A stretch of DNA of 64,000 bases from Cytospora piceicola (taxonomy: Eukaryota > Ascomycota > Sordariomycetes > Diaporthales > Cytosporaceae), in assembly GCA_023375675.1 (NCBI GenBank), contig JALQBC010000005.1, positions 1,178,001 through 1,242,000 of the forward strand. The letters run 5' to 3'. This document shows positions 35,341-49,260 of this stretch, one piece after another (the stretch's first letter is position 1; each line of letters starts with the position of its first letter). The notes below the pieces were generated by a model, which saw only the letters and a program-made list of their open reading frames with translations, made no database searches and was not told the DNA's origin. The translations under genes and the position numbers were made by a program.

Positions 35341-37683
35341 ATAAGCGGCGGGCTTGGGTTTTCCGATATTAGCTATAGTAGCTAGCTTAATATAGATTTA
35401 TAGTAATTATAGGTTAAGGAAGCTATAGTCCCCGTCCTAGGTAATAGCCTAATATATATACGAGATATAAAAAGTAGCCGCGTTCGATTATAAAAATTAA
35501 TCCTATAATATTATTAATACTATTAGATTAAATAAGGTTTTAAAGGGTAAAGTATAACTACTTTAAGGCTTTTATCTAGTATCGTGATTAGCGCTTTTAA
35601 TATAAGTTAAACATCTCGAGAAATAAAATCTCCGTACTTATTTCTTATACCCCCGAAACGATAGTTATATTATAGATAATCGATCTAACGGTCTAAAGGA
35701 AGAATTAGAGAATAAATATAATTAAAAGAAGAAAAATAAATATAAAAAGCAGGCTAAGCCTTTTAAAGTTTATATTACTCTTTCTAAAGCTGTTCCTTCT
35801 CATATTAATATTATAATATATATAGATAATAAGGAAAAGACGTTATTAAGCAGGTAGGCTTACTTATAGTAGCCTTTAACCTATATACTGCTTTTAGTCC
35901 GACCCGGTCGGACTACTACCGGATATAGCGTTTATAGCATTTCGTATAAATAATAGTTAATTTATAGCAGACGAACTGTTTTATATAATTCTCTTGACTT
36001 AAAGCTTTCGAATAATACTATTATATAACGAAACTAAGATATATTCGTAAATTAAGGGCATAGTAAAGTAGGCTATCTAACACGCCTGTTACCTATAGTC
36101 GTAATACCTACCGGGTATATTATATAAGACTAGCTTTATATATGTACGGTGCTTATACTAATTAAGGCTGTCGAAGCCTCTTTTAATCGGTCCGGCCGGA
36201 ATCCGGCCGGACAGAAGGCAGAAAGTTCTAAAGCCTTCGGCTTTAGTCGTAGTATAGTACTATTTATAATCCTATACTACCTATAATAAATTTAGGTATA
36301 AAAAACCTCCGTAAGGTATTATTTAAACATATGCCCTTATACTATAAAACCCTTGCCCTTTTACTTATACTAGCCTATTTATTCGTTCTTACTTTATAGG
36401 CCGCCTCGAACGCTTACCTTAGCTATAATACGTACCTCCGCCTCGTCTATACTTAGTTTATATACCTATCTAGCGTATTATACTATTTAGCGATAGAATT
36501 TAATATATAAGGCGCTTGTTTTATAGGTATATCGAGATAAATCGCTATCTTCGTCGTTAACGAATACTTTTAAATTAAACCTAAACCGGACTAAACTAGA
36601 AAACTAACTATTAACTACTAACTCGATAAACTAATAGAACCGAAAAGCGAACTAAAAACCTTACCTCGAGCTTCGACCCCTTCCTTATTAAACCTTAAAT
36701 AAAAACCCCCGAACCGAGAAGAATAAATTAAGATTTATAATATTAAAAGTAAAGGTCTTTTATAATTTACCCTTCGATTAAGAGTAAAGGTCTTCTATAA
36801 TATACCCTTTAACGTTAATATACCGCTACTTAAATAATACTATAACTAAGCCTTCGGGCTTAAGGATTTAAAGCTTTTCTAAAACAGTATAGCACTTACG
36901 CCTATACTTAAGGTTACGCTTCTCTTCTTACTATTTTTATCTTTTTTACCGATATACCTTTCGTAAGGTATATATTATTTTATATATGTACCGTATTTAA
37001 TACGATATTAGTTTAGTTAGCCGTATATAACTGTTAACGTTTTATAATAATCGTAGTAGGTAATTAAAATCGGCTACGGTAGGCGATAGACGTCTCTCTT
37101 ATAAAAGTATAGTATAGCGTCTTTAATTATATAGCGCTTTATATTAGCTTTAACCGCGCTATTTAGCGACTTCGATTTAGATATCGCTTTAGTCGTTTTT
37201 TCGATTCTTATAAGTTTTATAAACGTAACGATAACCTTCGTCTTAAATAATAGATTTATAAACCTGTCTACTAGTATTTTATATAGTTTCTTATTTAGAA
37301 ATAAGCCTCTTACCTGTTGTAATTTAATCTTTACCAGATATATCCTGTATAACGGCGTTATACTACCTGTATATACGTAAGCGTATAAGCGGTTAGTTAA
37401 TCGGGTTAACAGCTAAATTTATAATACCTTTAACTTATAGAGATAAATCGTATAAGGTATACGATTTTAGCATTATATAGTGTAAGATAAGGTAACTTAA
37501 ATAAATAGGGTTAATTACTATAAAGTAGCCGTTATTCCTACCTAATCTAAGCGAGATATACGGTTTCCGGCAGTATTTCGAACCGATAACTTTAATATTA
37601 ACTTAAAGTTCGTTTATTAAGTCTTAGCTAGTCCGATATAAACCGATCGTAAAAGGCAATAAACAGCCGATAAGAAAGGTCCT
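35341..37683. other. RIP-degraded interior with two GC-rich hairpins
   Basis: No coding frame assigned. Two perfect inverted repeats stand out: 35897-35913 (GTCCGACC, 1-nt loop, mirror) and 36190-36212 (GTCCGGCCGGA, 1-nt loop, mirror). They are islands of C and G in an AT desert. A short duplicated segment AGAGTAAAGGTCTTYTATAATWTACCCTT lies at about 36748-36810. Confidence 0.5.
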
Positions 37684-37795
37684 TAACCTTAACCGTAACC
37701 TTAGCCTTAGCCTTAACCTTAACTTAACTTTAACTTAACCTTAACCTTAACCTTAACCTTAACCTTAACTTTAACCTTAACCTTAACTATCTAAG
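37684..37795. repeat. (AACCTT)n microsatellite
   Basis: About 17 imperfect copies of AACCTT. A shorter run of the same unit occurs at about 52770-52810. It differs from the fungal telomere unit CCCTAA. Confidence 0.85.
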
Positions 37796-39519
37796 TATAA
37801 AGGCCTACCTAAGCACCTACGGCGCGCTAACCTATAACGCGCTAACCTACGATACGATTCTTATAAACGATAATTACCTTTACCTACTTTAACATTTCCT
37901 GCTATAAACTATAGTAAAGACTATTACAATTATACGATATAATATCGAGTAGATAAGTCCTTGTTTAAAGCGCCGAAAGAGACGTTCTGTATATATAATA
38001 CCTTAAAGCGTATATCCGAGATATCTTAAACGACTTTTATAGTAAATACTGTTATAATCAGATTAGTAAGCCCCTGAAATAGCCCTTTTTATCGATAACC
38101 TTTTTAAAATAAAACAGCCGCAAAGAATAAAGCTAAAGTATACTTTAAATACTAAGAAAAGAAAAGGTTATATACGCTTATAGATATAGACGACCTATAC
38201 GTAAAAGAATAGCTCGACGTTTACCGCTATATACTAATAGTAAACCCGATAGTCTGTTAACAGAAGGCGTACCGTTTAAATTAACACTTATAAAAGGCTT
38301 TAGTCGCAGTCTTTAATACTTAATAAAGCTAGTATAATATAGCTATTAGGTTGTTAAAGTATATTATAGCAGCTATAAGCTTCTTTAAAGGATTCTATAT
38401 ACGTTAGGTAATACCTCCCTGTAGCTATAAAAGACTTATAATACTATTAAAAAGAGATAAGTAATCTCGTTACGTATAGTATATACCTTTCCTCGAACTA
38501 CCCGATATTTATATAATATAACGCCTTACTTATAGGTAAGATATAATAAGAGTTTAATAAGTATAAGACTTTCGACGATATACTAATAACTATAGCCGGT
38601 ATAGTAAATATAGCTATAGAAAAGGTCGAAGTAGTTAATAAGTTACTTAAGGTATACGCTAATCGGTATCTAAAGTAAAAACCTTACTAATAGATACTGT
38701 AGATACTAATATTATAGCAGACTATAAGTTAAGATTGTAAGAATAGTAGACATTACTCGGCCTTAGCGGATTCGGATAGTAATTAAGTAAATAAGTTATT
38801 ACCGAAGGCTTTAATAGAAATAGGGAAAGTAAGTAAGTAAGCAGATTAAAGCCGAGGGCCTTAACGGAAACTAAAAGATAACAGACACTTTACTTAATAA
38901 TAGCTAAAGGATTAAATTATTTACGTTTTACGTTATAAGACTAGTATCGTATACTTCTTATAACTATCTTTACAGATTAAGAGTATTATAAAGGTAAACG
39001 TAGAGTATAACCCGGTTTATAAATCCTTTTCGTTTCTTTTACTTTACCTGTTATTACTATTATCCTATACGATATTAGCTTTAGCCTTTAAAACTAAATA
39101 AAAGTAATATACTAGTATTATCGCCGCCTTCGTAAGGATGCGAAAGGACCTGTTAATAGACTTAACCGCCTTAACTATACGTTTTTAGTAAGAAGTATCG
39201 AGGTTAGTCTTAACTAAAACTACTTTTCTAATAGCTTTTCTAGCTTCGACGTAAGTAGTAGCCTAGCCTTTTAATATTTTACTTTTCCGAATAGTATTTA
39301 TACTTAGGCCCTTTACCTTATTATTAAGGTCGAGTAAAGGGTTTTCCGAGAGCTGTTTTATATTAGTAAAGTTATAACTCTTTTATAAAAAAACTTACTT
39401 AAGCTTAACAGGCGTTAGTAAGTAACTCGGCCGAGAGACTAGAAAAAAAGGCTAAACTGTTTCCGGTATTAATATTAAAGAAGCCCGGCTGTCCGAGCTA
39501 CCTGTTAAGGGTATTATTA
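37796..39519. other. RIP-degraded interior, possible plus-strand coding remnant
   Basis: A plus-strand frame at about 38290-38700 reads somewhat like protein (AAISFFKGFYIR, PFLELPDIYII), but the number of stops makes the call weak. The remainder is unassigned. Confidence 0.3.
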
Positions 39520-39790
39520 AAGGTATTAGTCTGCCTTCTGTCTATAGCTATTCCGAGAACGTTAGTCGGTTTTCTGTTTATAAGCTTTTTAAAAGTAGTC
39601 GACTCGCTGTTTATAATTCCGAAGGTATTAGTCGGCTTTTTATCTGTAGGAATTCTAAAGGTAGTCGACTTACTATTTATAGTTATAAAAGTATTAGTCG
39701 AGTTACTGTTTATAGATACTCCGAAGGCGTTAGTCGAGTTACTGTCTATAGTTCTCTTAAAGGGGTTAGTCGAATTATCGCCTATAGCCT
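39520..39790 (-). repeat. Tandem repeat encoding a ~17-residue peptide
   Basis: Five or more ~50-bp units, each with TTAGTCGRxTT...CTGTTTATA. On the minus strand they translate as imperfect copies of NSxSTNTFxxI/KPTNTFGII (Ser, Thr, Asn rich). The frame is kept across units, so this was probably a repetitive protein segment. Confidence 0.65.
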
Positions 39791-41784
39791 TGTTTCTTAT
39801 AGCTTTATCGCCTGTAGCTTTATTATCGACGTCGATTAAGCCGTTTTTAAGCTCGTTAAACCTGTCTGTATAGCGTAACCTAGTTACGTCCGTAGTAGTG
39901 TGTACGATAGTATAAAGTATGTTTTTCTTCTCCGCGTTAATATATCTGACTTTAAGACGCTCTTCGGCGTTTTCGACTATACTGTTCTTTTTAAAAGAAA
40001 TAGTAGGACAGATAAGGTAGAAAACTGTCTTATAAAAGGGCTGTAGAACGTTTAGGTTATATATAGCTTAGAAGGCTATATAGTTATAATAGTTATATAT
40101 AAGGTTGTTAATAATAGTTAAAAGGCTACGAGCTTTATTTCCTTCTTTAAGAACTCGAAAGATATTAGTCTAGTAGTTCCGATAGTACTTTAAAGGGATA
40201 AAGATAAAAAGACTTATATAGAAAGATAGTAAAAGATGTAAATAACTAATAATAAGGTTTTAGAAAGTACTGTTAATAAGCTAAGCGAAAGATACTAAAA
40301 CAGAAATCAGATATATCGTCCTTTTTACCTATACCGTTAAGGCTTTTTATAAAGGCCGGCTTTACCGTTCGTAGCTATTTTTATAATACTTATTATTTAT
40401 CGTATATTATAAGATATAGTAAAACGTATAGGCTATAGAGTTAAATATATTTCTTATAACGGCTATACTTTTAAATATTATTTTATTAAGTAAGGTTAGT
40501 CTATCGTATATAAAGATATAGGTTTCTGTAAAGAGGACTTAGACTAACCGATAAGAACTTATTTAATAGAAATAATACTTTAAGTAACGGTATATATAAG
40601 TAGTTTAAAGCGAAACGGAAACTACGGTAAGGTATATTATAACTATATCTATACTTTATCTTACTACTTTCGAAGTTATAGTCGAAGTCGGAGTCTTTTA
40701 TTAAGTATGCTTTTCGTTTTTACTTTTAAGGTTATAGCTTAGGAATTAAATAAAATACCTGGGATATTAATCTTAGTCTACCCGGTAACGTTATAACCGA
40801 ATACTAAAAAACTTTAAATAAAACACTTAGGGATTTAACTTTAATCTACCGGCGAGATATTATTTATCCGGTAATATTATTATTTATCCGGTAAGATTAT
40901 AGGCGGAAGCCTTTATTACTATAAACACGCCGTTCCTTTATACTTATACAGCTATACTTAAACGTTAAATAAATTACCTAGTAAAATTATAGTTATAAAT
41001 ATTAAATTCCCCTGGTAATATTATAGCCGGAAATACTAAATAAATAAACTATAAGATAAATTATTATATCTGTAAAGCTTAAGCTTAATACTAAAGAAAA
41101 AACACGAGATTTAGCTTCGCTTACCTGAAATATTAAACCTTAAGTCTGTACTAATCTCTATAAGATAAACGTTCGGTACGCCTATTATAGTTTAAACTAT
41201 AAGATACGTTAAAACGGTAAAATATTATAAGAGCTGTTAAAAATAAAAGATAAAAGGGAGGATTAACCGATACTTTCGGATAATATAATTATAAGACGTA
41301 TTAAGTTTTATTTTTAAGGTTAGCTACTTAGTTATAAGACTTAATATAAGCTAGTAGTTTTTAAAGTTATAACGTAAAAGTTTTAGGTCGGAGCTTATAG
41401 TAAAGATAGGTAGCCGCTTTAAGTATAAAAAGGTATAAGGATAGTTATTCTTTAAAAGTATCGTAATTACTTAATAGTAAAGTATTATAAGGTTAGCCGC
41501 TTATAGTACTCTGTTATTTTATAGTTATAACCTTATAAAGAATAGACGTAGGATCGTAGGATTAGTAGTAACTGCCGAAGAGGCTAATATTAAAGTGTTT
41601 TAAGGTTAGTTGCTTAAGCTGCTTTAGTATTAGTCTTTTTTAAATAAATAAACAGAAGTATAAAACCTATAGTATTATAAATAAAAAAAATAAATAAAGG
41701 TATACGTTAAGAACTTTTTTATAAGTAGTTACGTCTTTTATATTCTTATTGTTTAGCTCTTTGTCTTCGGTGTATTTTTACCCT
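39791..41784. other. RIP-degraded interior, nothing assigned
   Basis: 2 kb of TA-rich sequence. Short duplicated pieces occur (TTATTTATCCGGTAATATTA at about 40859-40890). No protein motif was seen. Confidence 0.4.
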
Positions 41785-41956
41785 TGTCGCTTTTAAGGTA
41801 TATATCTTATTCGTTGTTTTTTATCTTATTGTTTTTAAGTTATATATCTTACTTGTCGCTTTTTATTTCGTCGCTTTTAAGTTATATATTTTACTCGTTG
41901 CTTTTTATCTCGTCGCCTTTAAGTTACGTATCTTACTCGTCGCCTTTTATCTCGTA
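41785..41956. repeat. Minisatellite, about 4 units of ~42 bp
   Basis: Units are TCGTCGCTTTTAAGTTATAT followed by ATCTTACTCGTCGCTTTTTATC. The 90-codon open frame at 41784-42056 is the translation of this array (SYISYLSLFISS-like copies), not an independent gene. Confidence 0.75.
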
Positions 41957-42059
41957 TTGCTTTCGCCGGTCCGAAATCTTATATCCTTTATATAAGTCTT
42001 ATTTTTCGTACCTTTTTTATAAACCGATACTAAAACATTGTAAGTCTTGTTTATAGTAT

Positions 42060-42590
42060 TAGCCGTAACGATATTAAACGATAACCCTTTTTATAATAGT
42101 AACGTTGATAATACTGTGCGGTTTTAGATTAAACTTTTATACCCGGATACCGAGGTATTCTATACTATCTTATACTCGGAGTAAAATAGGTCTGAAAAAA
42201 ACACGTTTATTCCTTCGGCTACCGAAAGAAAACAGGTTATAAATATAGCTTTCGACTAGCTCGACGTCGATTACTTTATAAACCTTTTCCGACAGAAGCT
42301 AAAGAGAGGTAAAGATAATATTCGGAAGTTTTACTATACCTGCGTTATCGATACTTTAAAGAGTATAACTATAAAAGACTTAACCGGCTTAACTAGCTTT
42401 TAGATCGGTATAATTAATAACCTTATCTCTTTTTATATACTTAAAGAACAGGCCGAAGACTGCTATTATATAGTTTATAGCTTTTTATACGCCGTAGATA
42501 AAGAATAGTCGTTTAGCTTATCCGAGATTATAGCTATCTTAAAGACAGACCGAAAGGTCGAAGGTAGGGCCGGACGAAATAAGTAAGGCT
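42060..42590 (+). pseudogene. Degraded frame, unknown
   Basis: A plus-strand frame of about 175 codons: YPDTEVFYTILYSEQ, KRGKDNIRKFYYTCVIDTL, EQAEDCYYIVYSFLYAVDKE, then a glycine- and arginine-containing end at about 42585. The rare stops fit former Trp or Gln. A TATATA run follows at 42600-42615. No family recognised. Confidence 0.45.
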
Positions 42591-45500
42591 GTTTTTAAAG
42601 TATATATATATATAGCTTTCCTTGTATTTTATTAATTAGCTAATATCGCTTATAGGAATAACTTCTGTTTAGGTAAATAAGAGAGTTAAAAAAGATATTG
42701 TTCGGCGTTTTTACTAGTGTTTTTATATCTTTCTGCTCTTTATATATATTAATATACTATTTATAAACTATATTCCGATATAAAAGACGAGTACGCTCTT
42801 TATTACAGAGAAACCCGAATTTATAATACTTAATTCCTGATAACTATACTAGTACTATAGGTTTTACTTTACTGTAAATATATACTAATAGCCCGAAGTG
42901 TTTTTAATTAATATTATTATATTAGATTTAAAGGTAAGCTTACTAGTTATTTATTATATTTCGACTTTTATAAATGTTATTAAGCTGTGTTCCGAGAGCT
43001 TTCGAACGTTTTAATAAACGTTTGCGGTTAAAAGTATTAACTATAACGCCGAGTATCGTTAAAAAGCCGGCTTTTAGCTTAATTTATTCGGGAAATATAT
43101 AATAATATAAGGTCGCTATATATAATAATAGTTAAAGCGTAATATATTAGTGTCGCGAAAGGGAACTCGATAATATATTTTATAGAAGGACGTTCTTGTA
43201 GCTATAAAACCTATAGCGCTATATACGTATATAATATTAATAAAAGGCCTGCGGTAAGGCTGCCGGCTATACCTTTATTGCTGTCGACCTTTTAGTATTA
43301 TAGTATCGCGAAAAGCTTTTTTTACTAGTAGTATAGCTTTTATAACCTTATATCCGGTACCTTTAAGTATTACTAGCCGGATACTAATATTACGATAAGG
43401 AATTCTTATAGATCCTTATTAGTAGCTTGTTAAAGCACTTTTTAGCCTACTCTTTTATAAGCGATAGTATCGTCGGAGATGTAGACTTTAAGTCTTATAC
43501 TTTAAAAAAGCGCTAAAACTACTATATAAACTACTCCGAGGTTATACCTATTTATAATATTAAAAGGTTAAGTAAGGTTTATAAATAACAGAAAGGTATC
43601 GTTTAGCTAACGTATAAGGCGAAGTAAAAGTTAAACCGGCGCGTTGTGTAGCTAATAAACTCGTAAGGTATAGCGAGCGACTATTCTAGTACGTATATCC
43701 TTTTAATATCCGAGTAGGTAGCGATCTTTCCGGAAGATTTAGCTTAAAGTTTTAAGTCGGCGGTATACCCGAAAATAGTTATACTATATATAGTACGTTA
43801 TTTATCGCGTCGGAGACGGTATCGGTATTAATTATATAAAGTCTTATAAAGAGAAGGACTATATTACCTTACTCTTTAAGGTATAGGCTTAGTTCTCGAC
43901 TAAGTAGTAGCTATAAAGCAGGATCTAGCTCGATAACCTTATCGAGTACGGCCTGTTTATAAGATATAACGGCAGCTATACGTGTTATAACTCGCTTTAT
44001 ATTAACCTTAACTACTTTACCTAAGAACTATACTATAAGAACTAAAGCAGGATAAAATACTATAACTACGCCTTTCTCTTTCGATAAAATAAACTGCTTA
44101 TTCTTTTAATATGTTTTAAGTATAAACTACTTTATCTTTTTTAAGTAAAACGGCCCGGTATAAAGTATATCTGTAAGCGGGGACTAATATATAACAGTAC
44201 GTAGCTTTAATAACCTTCGAGTACGTTTTAATCTAAATCTAGATACTAAGAAAGGCGAGAGAGATACTGTAAAGTCTAAAGGCCTTACAGCTATAGTAGT
44301 ATATATTCTTATCTTTTAAGTATAGGCTGCCGGTCTTTTCTAATTCCGGCACGTCCGAGTTTAGCCTTGCCGTTGCCGTTACCGTCGAGCCGTACTATTT
44401 CTATTGCCCGACGGGAATCTAGGTAAGGCTTAACCGGCCGTAGCTTATCTGCCCTTTTTATATTAGTATTAAGTCGTTTACTAAAGTCTTTACTTACTAA
44501 AGCTATATATTCTTTTATTATCCGGAGGTGTTAAACGTTAGCCGGCTAGCTAAAGTTTAAGCTTCGGCGGTAAGGTAGAAGTAGTACTTAAAAGCATCGT
44601 TTAAGCTATTATTAAATAACTCGATAGTAAATAAGGTATAGCAGGTATTAAGGCTTAGGTTTAGCTAGAAGTATATTAAGTAATAAGATTTAAAGAGGTA
44701 AGTAGAGGTATAATACAGGTATAAATAAGGAAAAGCTAGGTAAAAGTCTTTATCGGGTATCTATATATTATTATACACTACTTATAAATTAGCTTAACTA
44801 TTATAAGGACTTTAAAAACGTTTATAACTGTCTACTTCCCTCCCTTTTACTTAAAACGATCGGTTTTATTTTAGCTTTTAACGGTATTATCGAAGGCCGA
44901 GCGAAGCTCTTTATATAAAATACTTGTAGTTATACCCTTTGAGATTAAAGGATTTAAGAAGTTTAACTAAATATTAAGAAAATTAACTTTCTCGTTATCG
45001 TTATCGTTACTGCTATTATTATTAATCTTGTTTCCTTTAACGATAACCTACTTTTAGATATAGTATTCTATAGTCGTATTAATAACTCGGACTATATCGG
45101 CAGATACTTTATATAGCTTCTATAGGTTTTTAATACGTTTAAACCGTACGTGTTATTCGATATTAAACCGGACGATTTAAGTAAAGTCGATTTAAAATAT
45201 CTTACTATAGTACTTTTAAATAATTAGAAAATATATAATAGTTAGTATTACCGGAAACCGTATATATTAAGGTAAACGTACGTCTTATTTTATTATTACT
45301 CGTTTTATAAGTAAAATCAATTTCTATAAAGAGAATAGGTATTTATTACGAAAAGGAGCTAACACGCTTATTAAAATAAAATACTAAATTATCCGGTTCG
45401 ATCTTAATATTAAGGGGTATCTTTAATAAACCTTTTTCTTATAAGGAAATAGGGAAAATTAATAGGTTAAGCTCGATCTCTTTAAGCTTTTTTCGAATAG

Positions 45501-46849
45501 TTTAAAGGAAGATTCGCCCGGCAGTTTTATTAAACTCCGTATAGATTAACGACTTATTTAATAACGCTATCTCTAGTACCCCGATAGTATTATTATACTA
45601 GAGGCTAAATAGCCTGTTAATAAATTTAAGGATATATATTTAAGTTCGAATATACTGAATAAGCTCGATTAGATTTAAGATAGTTTAGATTTTTAATTAC
45701 TTTTGTAGTTATAGTTGTTATAGTACGTTCCGTATCTACTTTTAATTACCGGTAAGGGCAGTTATATAGAAAGATAGTATGTATTTTAATAAGCTGTATT
45801 TATTTATAAAAAGTAATAATATAAAGATAAAATTATAAAGGTAGGGTATAACTATAAATAATTTACTAAGGTAGTTAGCGCTTTTTATTTATTTACTACT
45901 TAATATATCGCTTAATATATTGTCGGTTTTAGTATCCGCTATAAATAGTAGTTTAAAGAGGTCTTAGTACTCTTTAGGTTTTAATAGGAAGGTGACTTTA
46001 TCGGCCTTACCTTTAGTTTCTTTTAAGGTAGCCTCGGGCCTACTTTACTAAAGCTAGCTAAAGAAGGTGAAAAAGCTAATTATACCTATATAAGCCGCTT
46101 TATAAGGGCGTTTAAGGCTGTTTTAGCTGTAATCTCCAGCTAATAAAGGCCTTTTTTATTAATATAAGCTAATGCTATTAAATAATATAGTAACTACTAT
46201 AGTTTTTAATTGATAATTAAGCTGTAAACGACTTAAGAAGATATTAGATTATTATTGTTATTACTATTGCGATTATCGCTGTTATTATAAATACGCGACG
46301 TTATAGTAAGTTATAACTTAATTCGAAAGGTTATAACTCGATATCGAAAAGTCGTAACTCGACGCTAATATATCTGCCCGAGTACCGGTATTATATTTAC
46401 CTGATATAGCACTAGTAGGCGTATAAGCCTTTTAAGACTTAAAGCCTTAAGTCTAAGCTGTTAAGATCTCGAGGAAACTATAAATCTTAGTAGATCTTAC
46501 AGATCTTGTAGATCTTAGCAGGGAATATAAAAGCACCTATAAAGCCGCTTATAACCTAACCGCTATTATAAAGCTTTATTCGAGCTTTCGTATAATAAGC
46601 TATATATTAAACGCTATCCGGAAAATTCATTATTACTACTTTAGATCTTAAAAGCTATTGTAAATATTCTTCTTCCGAAAGAAGTCTTCCGGTACGGCTA
46701 ACCGAAGTTAGATATAATAGCTAGATAAATATAAGGTTCGTATATTTAATATTAAACCTGTCGCGAATATAAAGATGCCGGTAAATAAATAAAGGTTTTT
46801 TATAGACTTGTATTTTATAAGTAACTTATAGGTTTTTAAGCCCATCTGT
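42591..46849. other. RIP-degraded interior, partial frames only
   Basis: 4.3 kb. One plus-strand stretch at about 43800-44180 looks protein-like (VGDGIGINYIKSYKEKDYI), but neighbouring frames compete. A cluster of AGATCT-containing repeats lies at about 46460-46520. Otherwise unassigned. Confidence 0.35.
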
Positions 46850-47440
46850 TTAACTTTAAAGGTTCTCTACTATTAATAATATCTCGTTTAAATCTATATC
46901 TTTATTCTTATCCTTATCTTTTAAGTCTATAACCTCTCTTCTCTTTTTATAACTATTACTCGAAATCTCGGTAAAAGAGCGGAGACTAAAAGGCTCGGTA
47001 ACGGTAGTAGCGACGGCAGTACGCCTTTTTTCGGCCTCCTTTAACGCTTTCTTCTCTGCGCTAAACTCGCCGTCCGTTATAGCTATATACCGTTTAATAT
47101 AGTTTTCTATCGAAAGCTAAGAGAGAGTTACGACTATAAGAGTGCGTTTATAAAACGTCGTTTTATTATTATAAAAGTAAAACAGGTAACTTTTACGAAA
47201 TATATCCTCCTAGGCATCTTTTTTAATAGGCGCTTACTTATAGGTCGCTTAAATACTGTTTCCGGCGGCGTAATTATCGTAAAAGATCTTATATTCTTAT
47301 TAGCTATTAGTTATTTAAGTCTTTAGTTACTTAGGCATAAAGAAAGACTAACTAAGCAGGGATACCTATAGTTTAAGCTAGTACGGCTTTAACGTTTTAG
47401 TTCTGTCGGTTTAAAACGCTTTTTAGTTTAAACTTTCGCT
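46850..47440 (-). pseudogene. Degraded frame, unknown, basic C-terminus
   Basis: A minus-strand frame with a candidate ATG at 47338-47336 (MPKQLKTQ). It reads EYKIFYDNYAAGNSI, EDIFRKSYLFYFYNNKTTFY, AITDGEFSAEKKALKEAEKR and ends in a Lys/Asp-rich tail (KDKDKNKDIDLNEILL) near 46860. All stops are TAG/TAA. Similar frame sequence continues upstream of the ATG. Function unknown. Confidence 0.45.
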
Positions 47441-49260
47441 CGACTTTCTTCTTTTTCTTACCTTTACCTTTATTTACTACGTTTAGTATTAAGACACCTT
47501 TTTTTATAAAAAGCCTGGTTAGGTATTCGATCTTTAAGTTTACGGGGTAAAAGGAAAAGGCGGCGACGACTTCGGGATATACCTATAAGACGGTTTCTTA
47601 AGTAGTTATTAGATCGGCGTAAGCTTTATATTATAATATCTAGGTATAGCTAGTAATTTATAAAGTAGTAGTAGCGGAGGAGTAAGAGAAGATAAGGCGG
47701 AAGAAGAGGGGAAATCGTAGATATTACGTTTACTTATATACGATATCTTAAAGTTAGATATTTTAGAAGTCGGTATTAAACACTTTCGTAGGCTTAATTT
47801 CTATTAGGTTAAAATAATCTTATAAGTAGTAGTTGTTAGTAACGTTGTCGTAGCTATTATTCTTATTTATATAATAGCCCTATACGTATAAGCTGTTTTA
47901 GTGCGAATTATACGAGATGTAGATATAAGAGTAACTAATTAGTTTATATAAGGTATTAAGGCTTAACCCCTTTTATAGTCTTTAGGTACTTTTTTTAAAA
48001 CAGGTTAAATAGGTTAAGCTTAGTATATTTTATAGTTATCGTATTTAGCCTTATGCTGTCCGCTATACCTTACTTAGTTTATAGTTATCGTATTTAGCCT
48101 CTTACTACCTGCTATATCTTACTTCGTTTATAGTTATCGTATTTAGCCTTTTACTACCTGCTATACCTTACTTCGAGTAACCCGGCTTAGCTTATTAAAC
48201 CTATACGGTAAAGTTAGTCTTTAATATATATAAAAGAATTCGTACTTTATATAAGAAATATACCTTAATTATACTTACCGTTACTTTAGCAAGAAAAGAC
48301 CTTTTTATAACGCAACTTAATTAGGCTCAGATATATATATAGCTAAATGTTATAGGTACGAATAATAAGCTTCTTAGTCTCTTTAAGCTAGTTGTCGGGG
48401 TTGTAAAGCTACTTATAAAGCGCTGTTATAACCTCTTCGGGTTTATTTTAACTATTACTTAAGTAAATAGGCTTACCGTTATATATAACAGTACCGAGAT
48501 AACTATAGGCTCGGTAGCTATATAAAAGCCCCTTCTACTTTATATTAAACTTTATATATAAAAGAGCCGGTATTTTATAATCTTTTACTATACCGTAGTT
48601 ATCCGGTTATAAAAGAAATATTTTAAATACTACGATTACCTCTTTTAGGTTTAGTAAATCTTTTAAGTAGCCGGCTTACTCCGTTACCGGTAAGGTATAC
48701 TATAAAACGATCCGCTTAATTACCTTCGTATTCTTAACTACTAGCCGATCGTAGTTTGTAAACGGGTTAACTAAGATAATATCTTTTTTAATTAACTAAA
48801 ATAAGTTAACTTTTAATACTAAATAGAGTTAGTTTATATAGAAATATCTCGCTTAATATTAATATACCTCGTTCTATTTAGCCTGTAAACATAGACTTAT
48901 CGTTTCTTTTATTTTAGCCTAATACTTAGTCTGTAGACGTAAACGTATTGTTTTTTCTATCTTAGCTTATAGATATCTATATATTATTTTATTCTGTTTA
49001 GTCTATAAATATAAACGCCTCGTCTTCTTTAGCTTAGCTTATAAATATTTATACCTTATCTTATCTTACCGAGTTTATAGACGTAAACGCTTTATCTTCT
49101 TTAACGACATCTATAGATATCGATACCGCCGACGGTATATAAGGTTTTACTATATTTATATAAAGTGTTTATAAGTATCCGTTTATCTACGTAATAACTA
49201 ATAAAGTAAACTTACGCTTTAGTTGTAAGTCGAGGAACCTGTTAAAGATAAATATATTAA
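47441..49260. other. RIP-degraded interior with minisatellites
   Basis: Contains the 3 x 49-bp array at 48031-48177 and a degenerate ~45-bp repeat with TAGTCTRTARAYRTAAACG motifs at about 48865-49100. No coding frame assigned. Confidence 0.45.
48031..48177. repeat. Tandem repeat, 3 x 49 bp
   Basis: Units start TATAGTTATCGTATTTAGCC at 48031, 48080 and 48129. Differences between units are few and mostly transitions. Confidence 0.9.

Noticed and set aside
37684..37795. Interstitial telomere
   Set aside because: The unit is AACCTT, not the fungal telomere CCCTAA; it is a microsatellite.
41784..42056. 90-codon Ser/Tyr/Leu frame
   Set aside because: Read-through of a 42-bp minisatellite.
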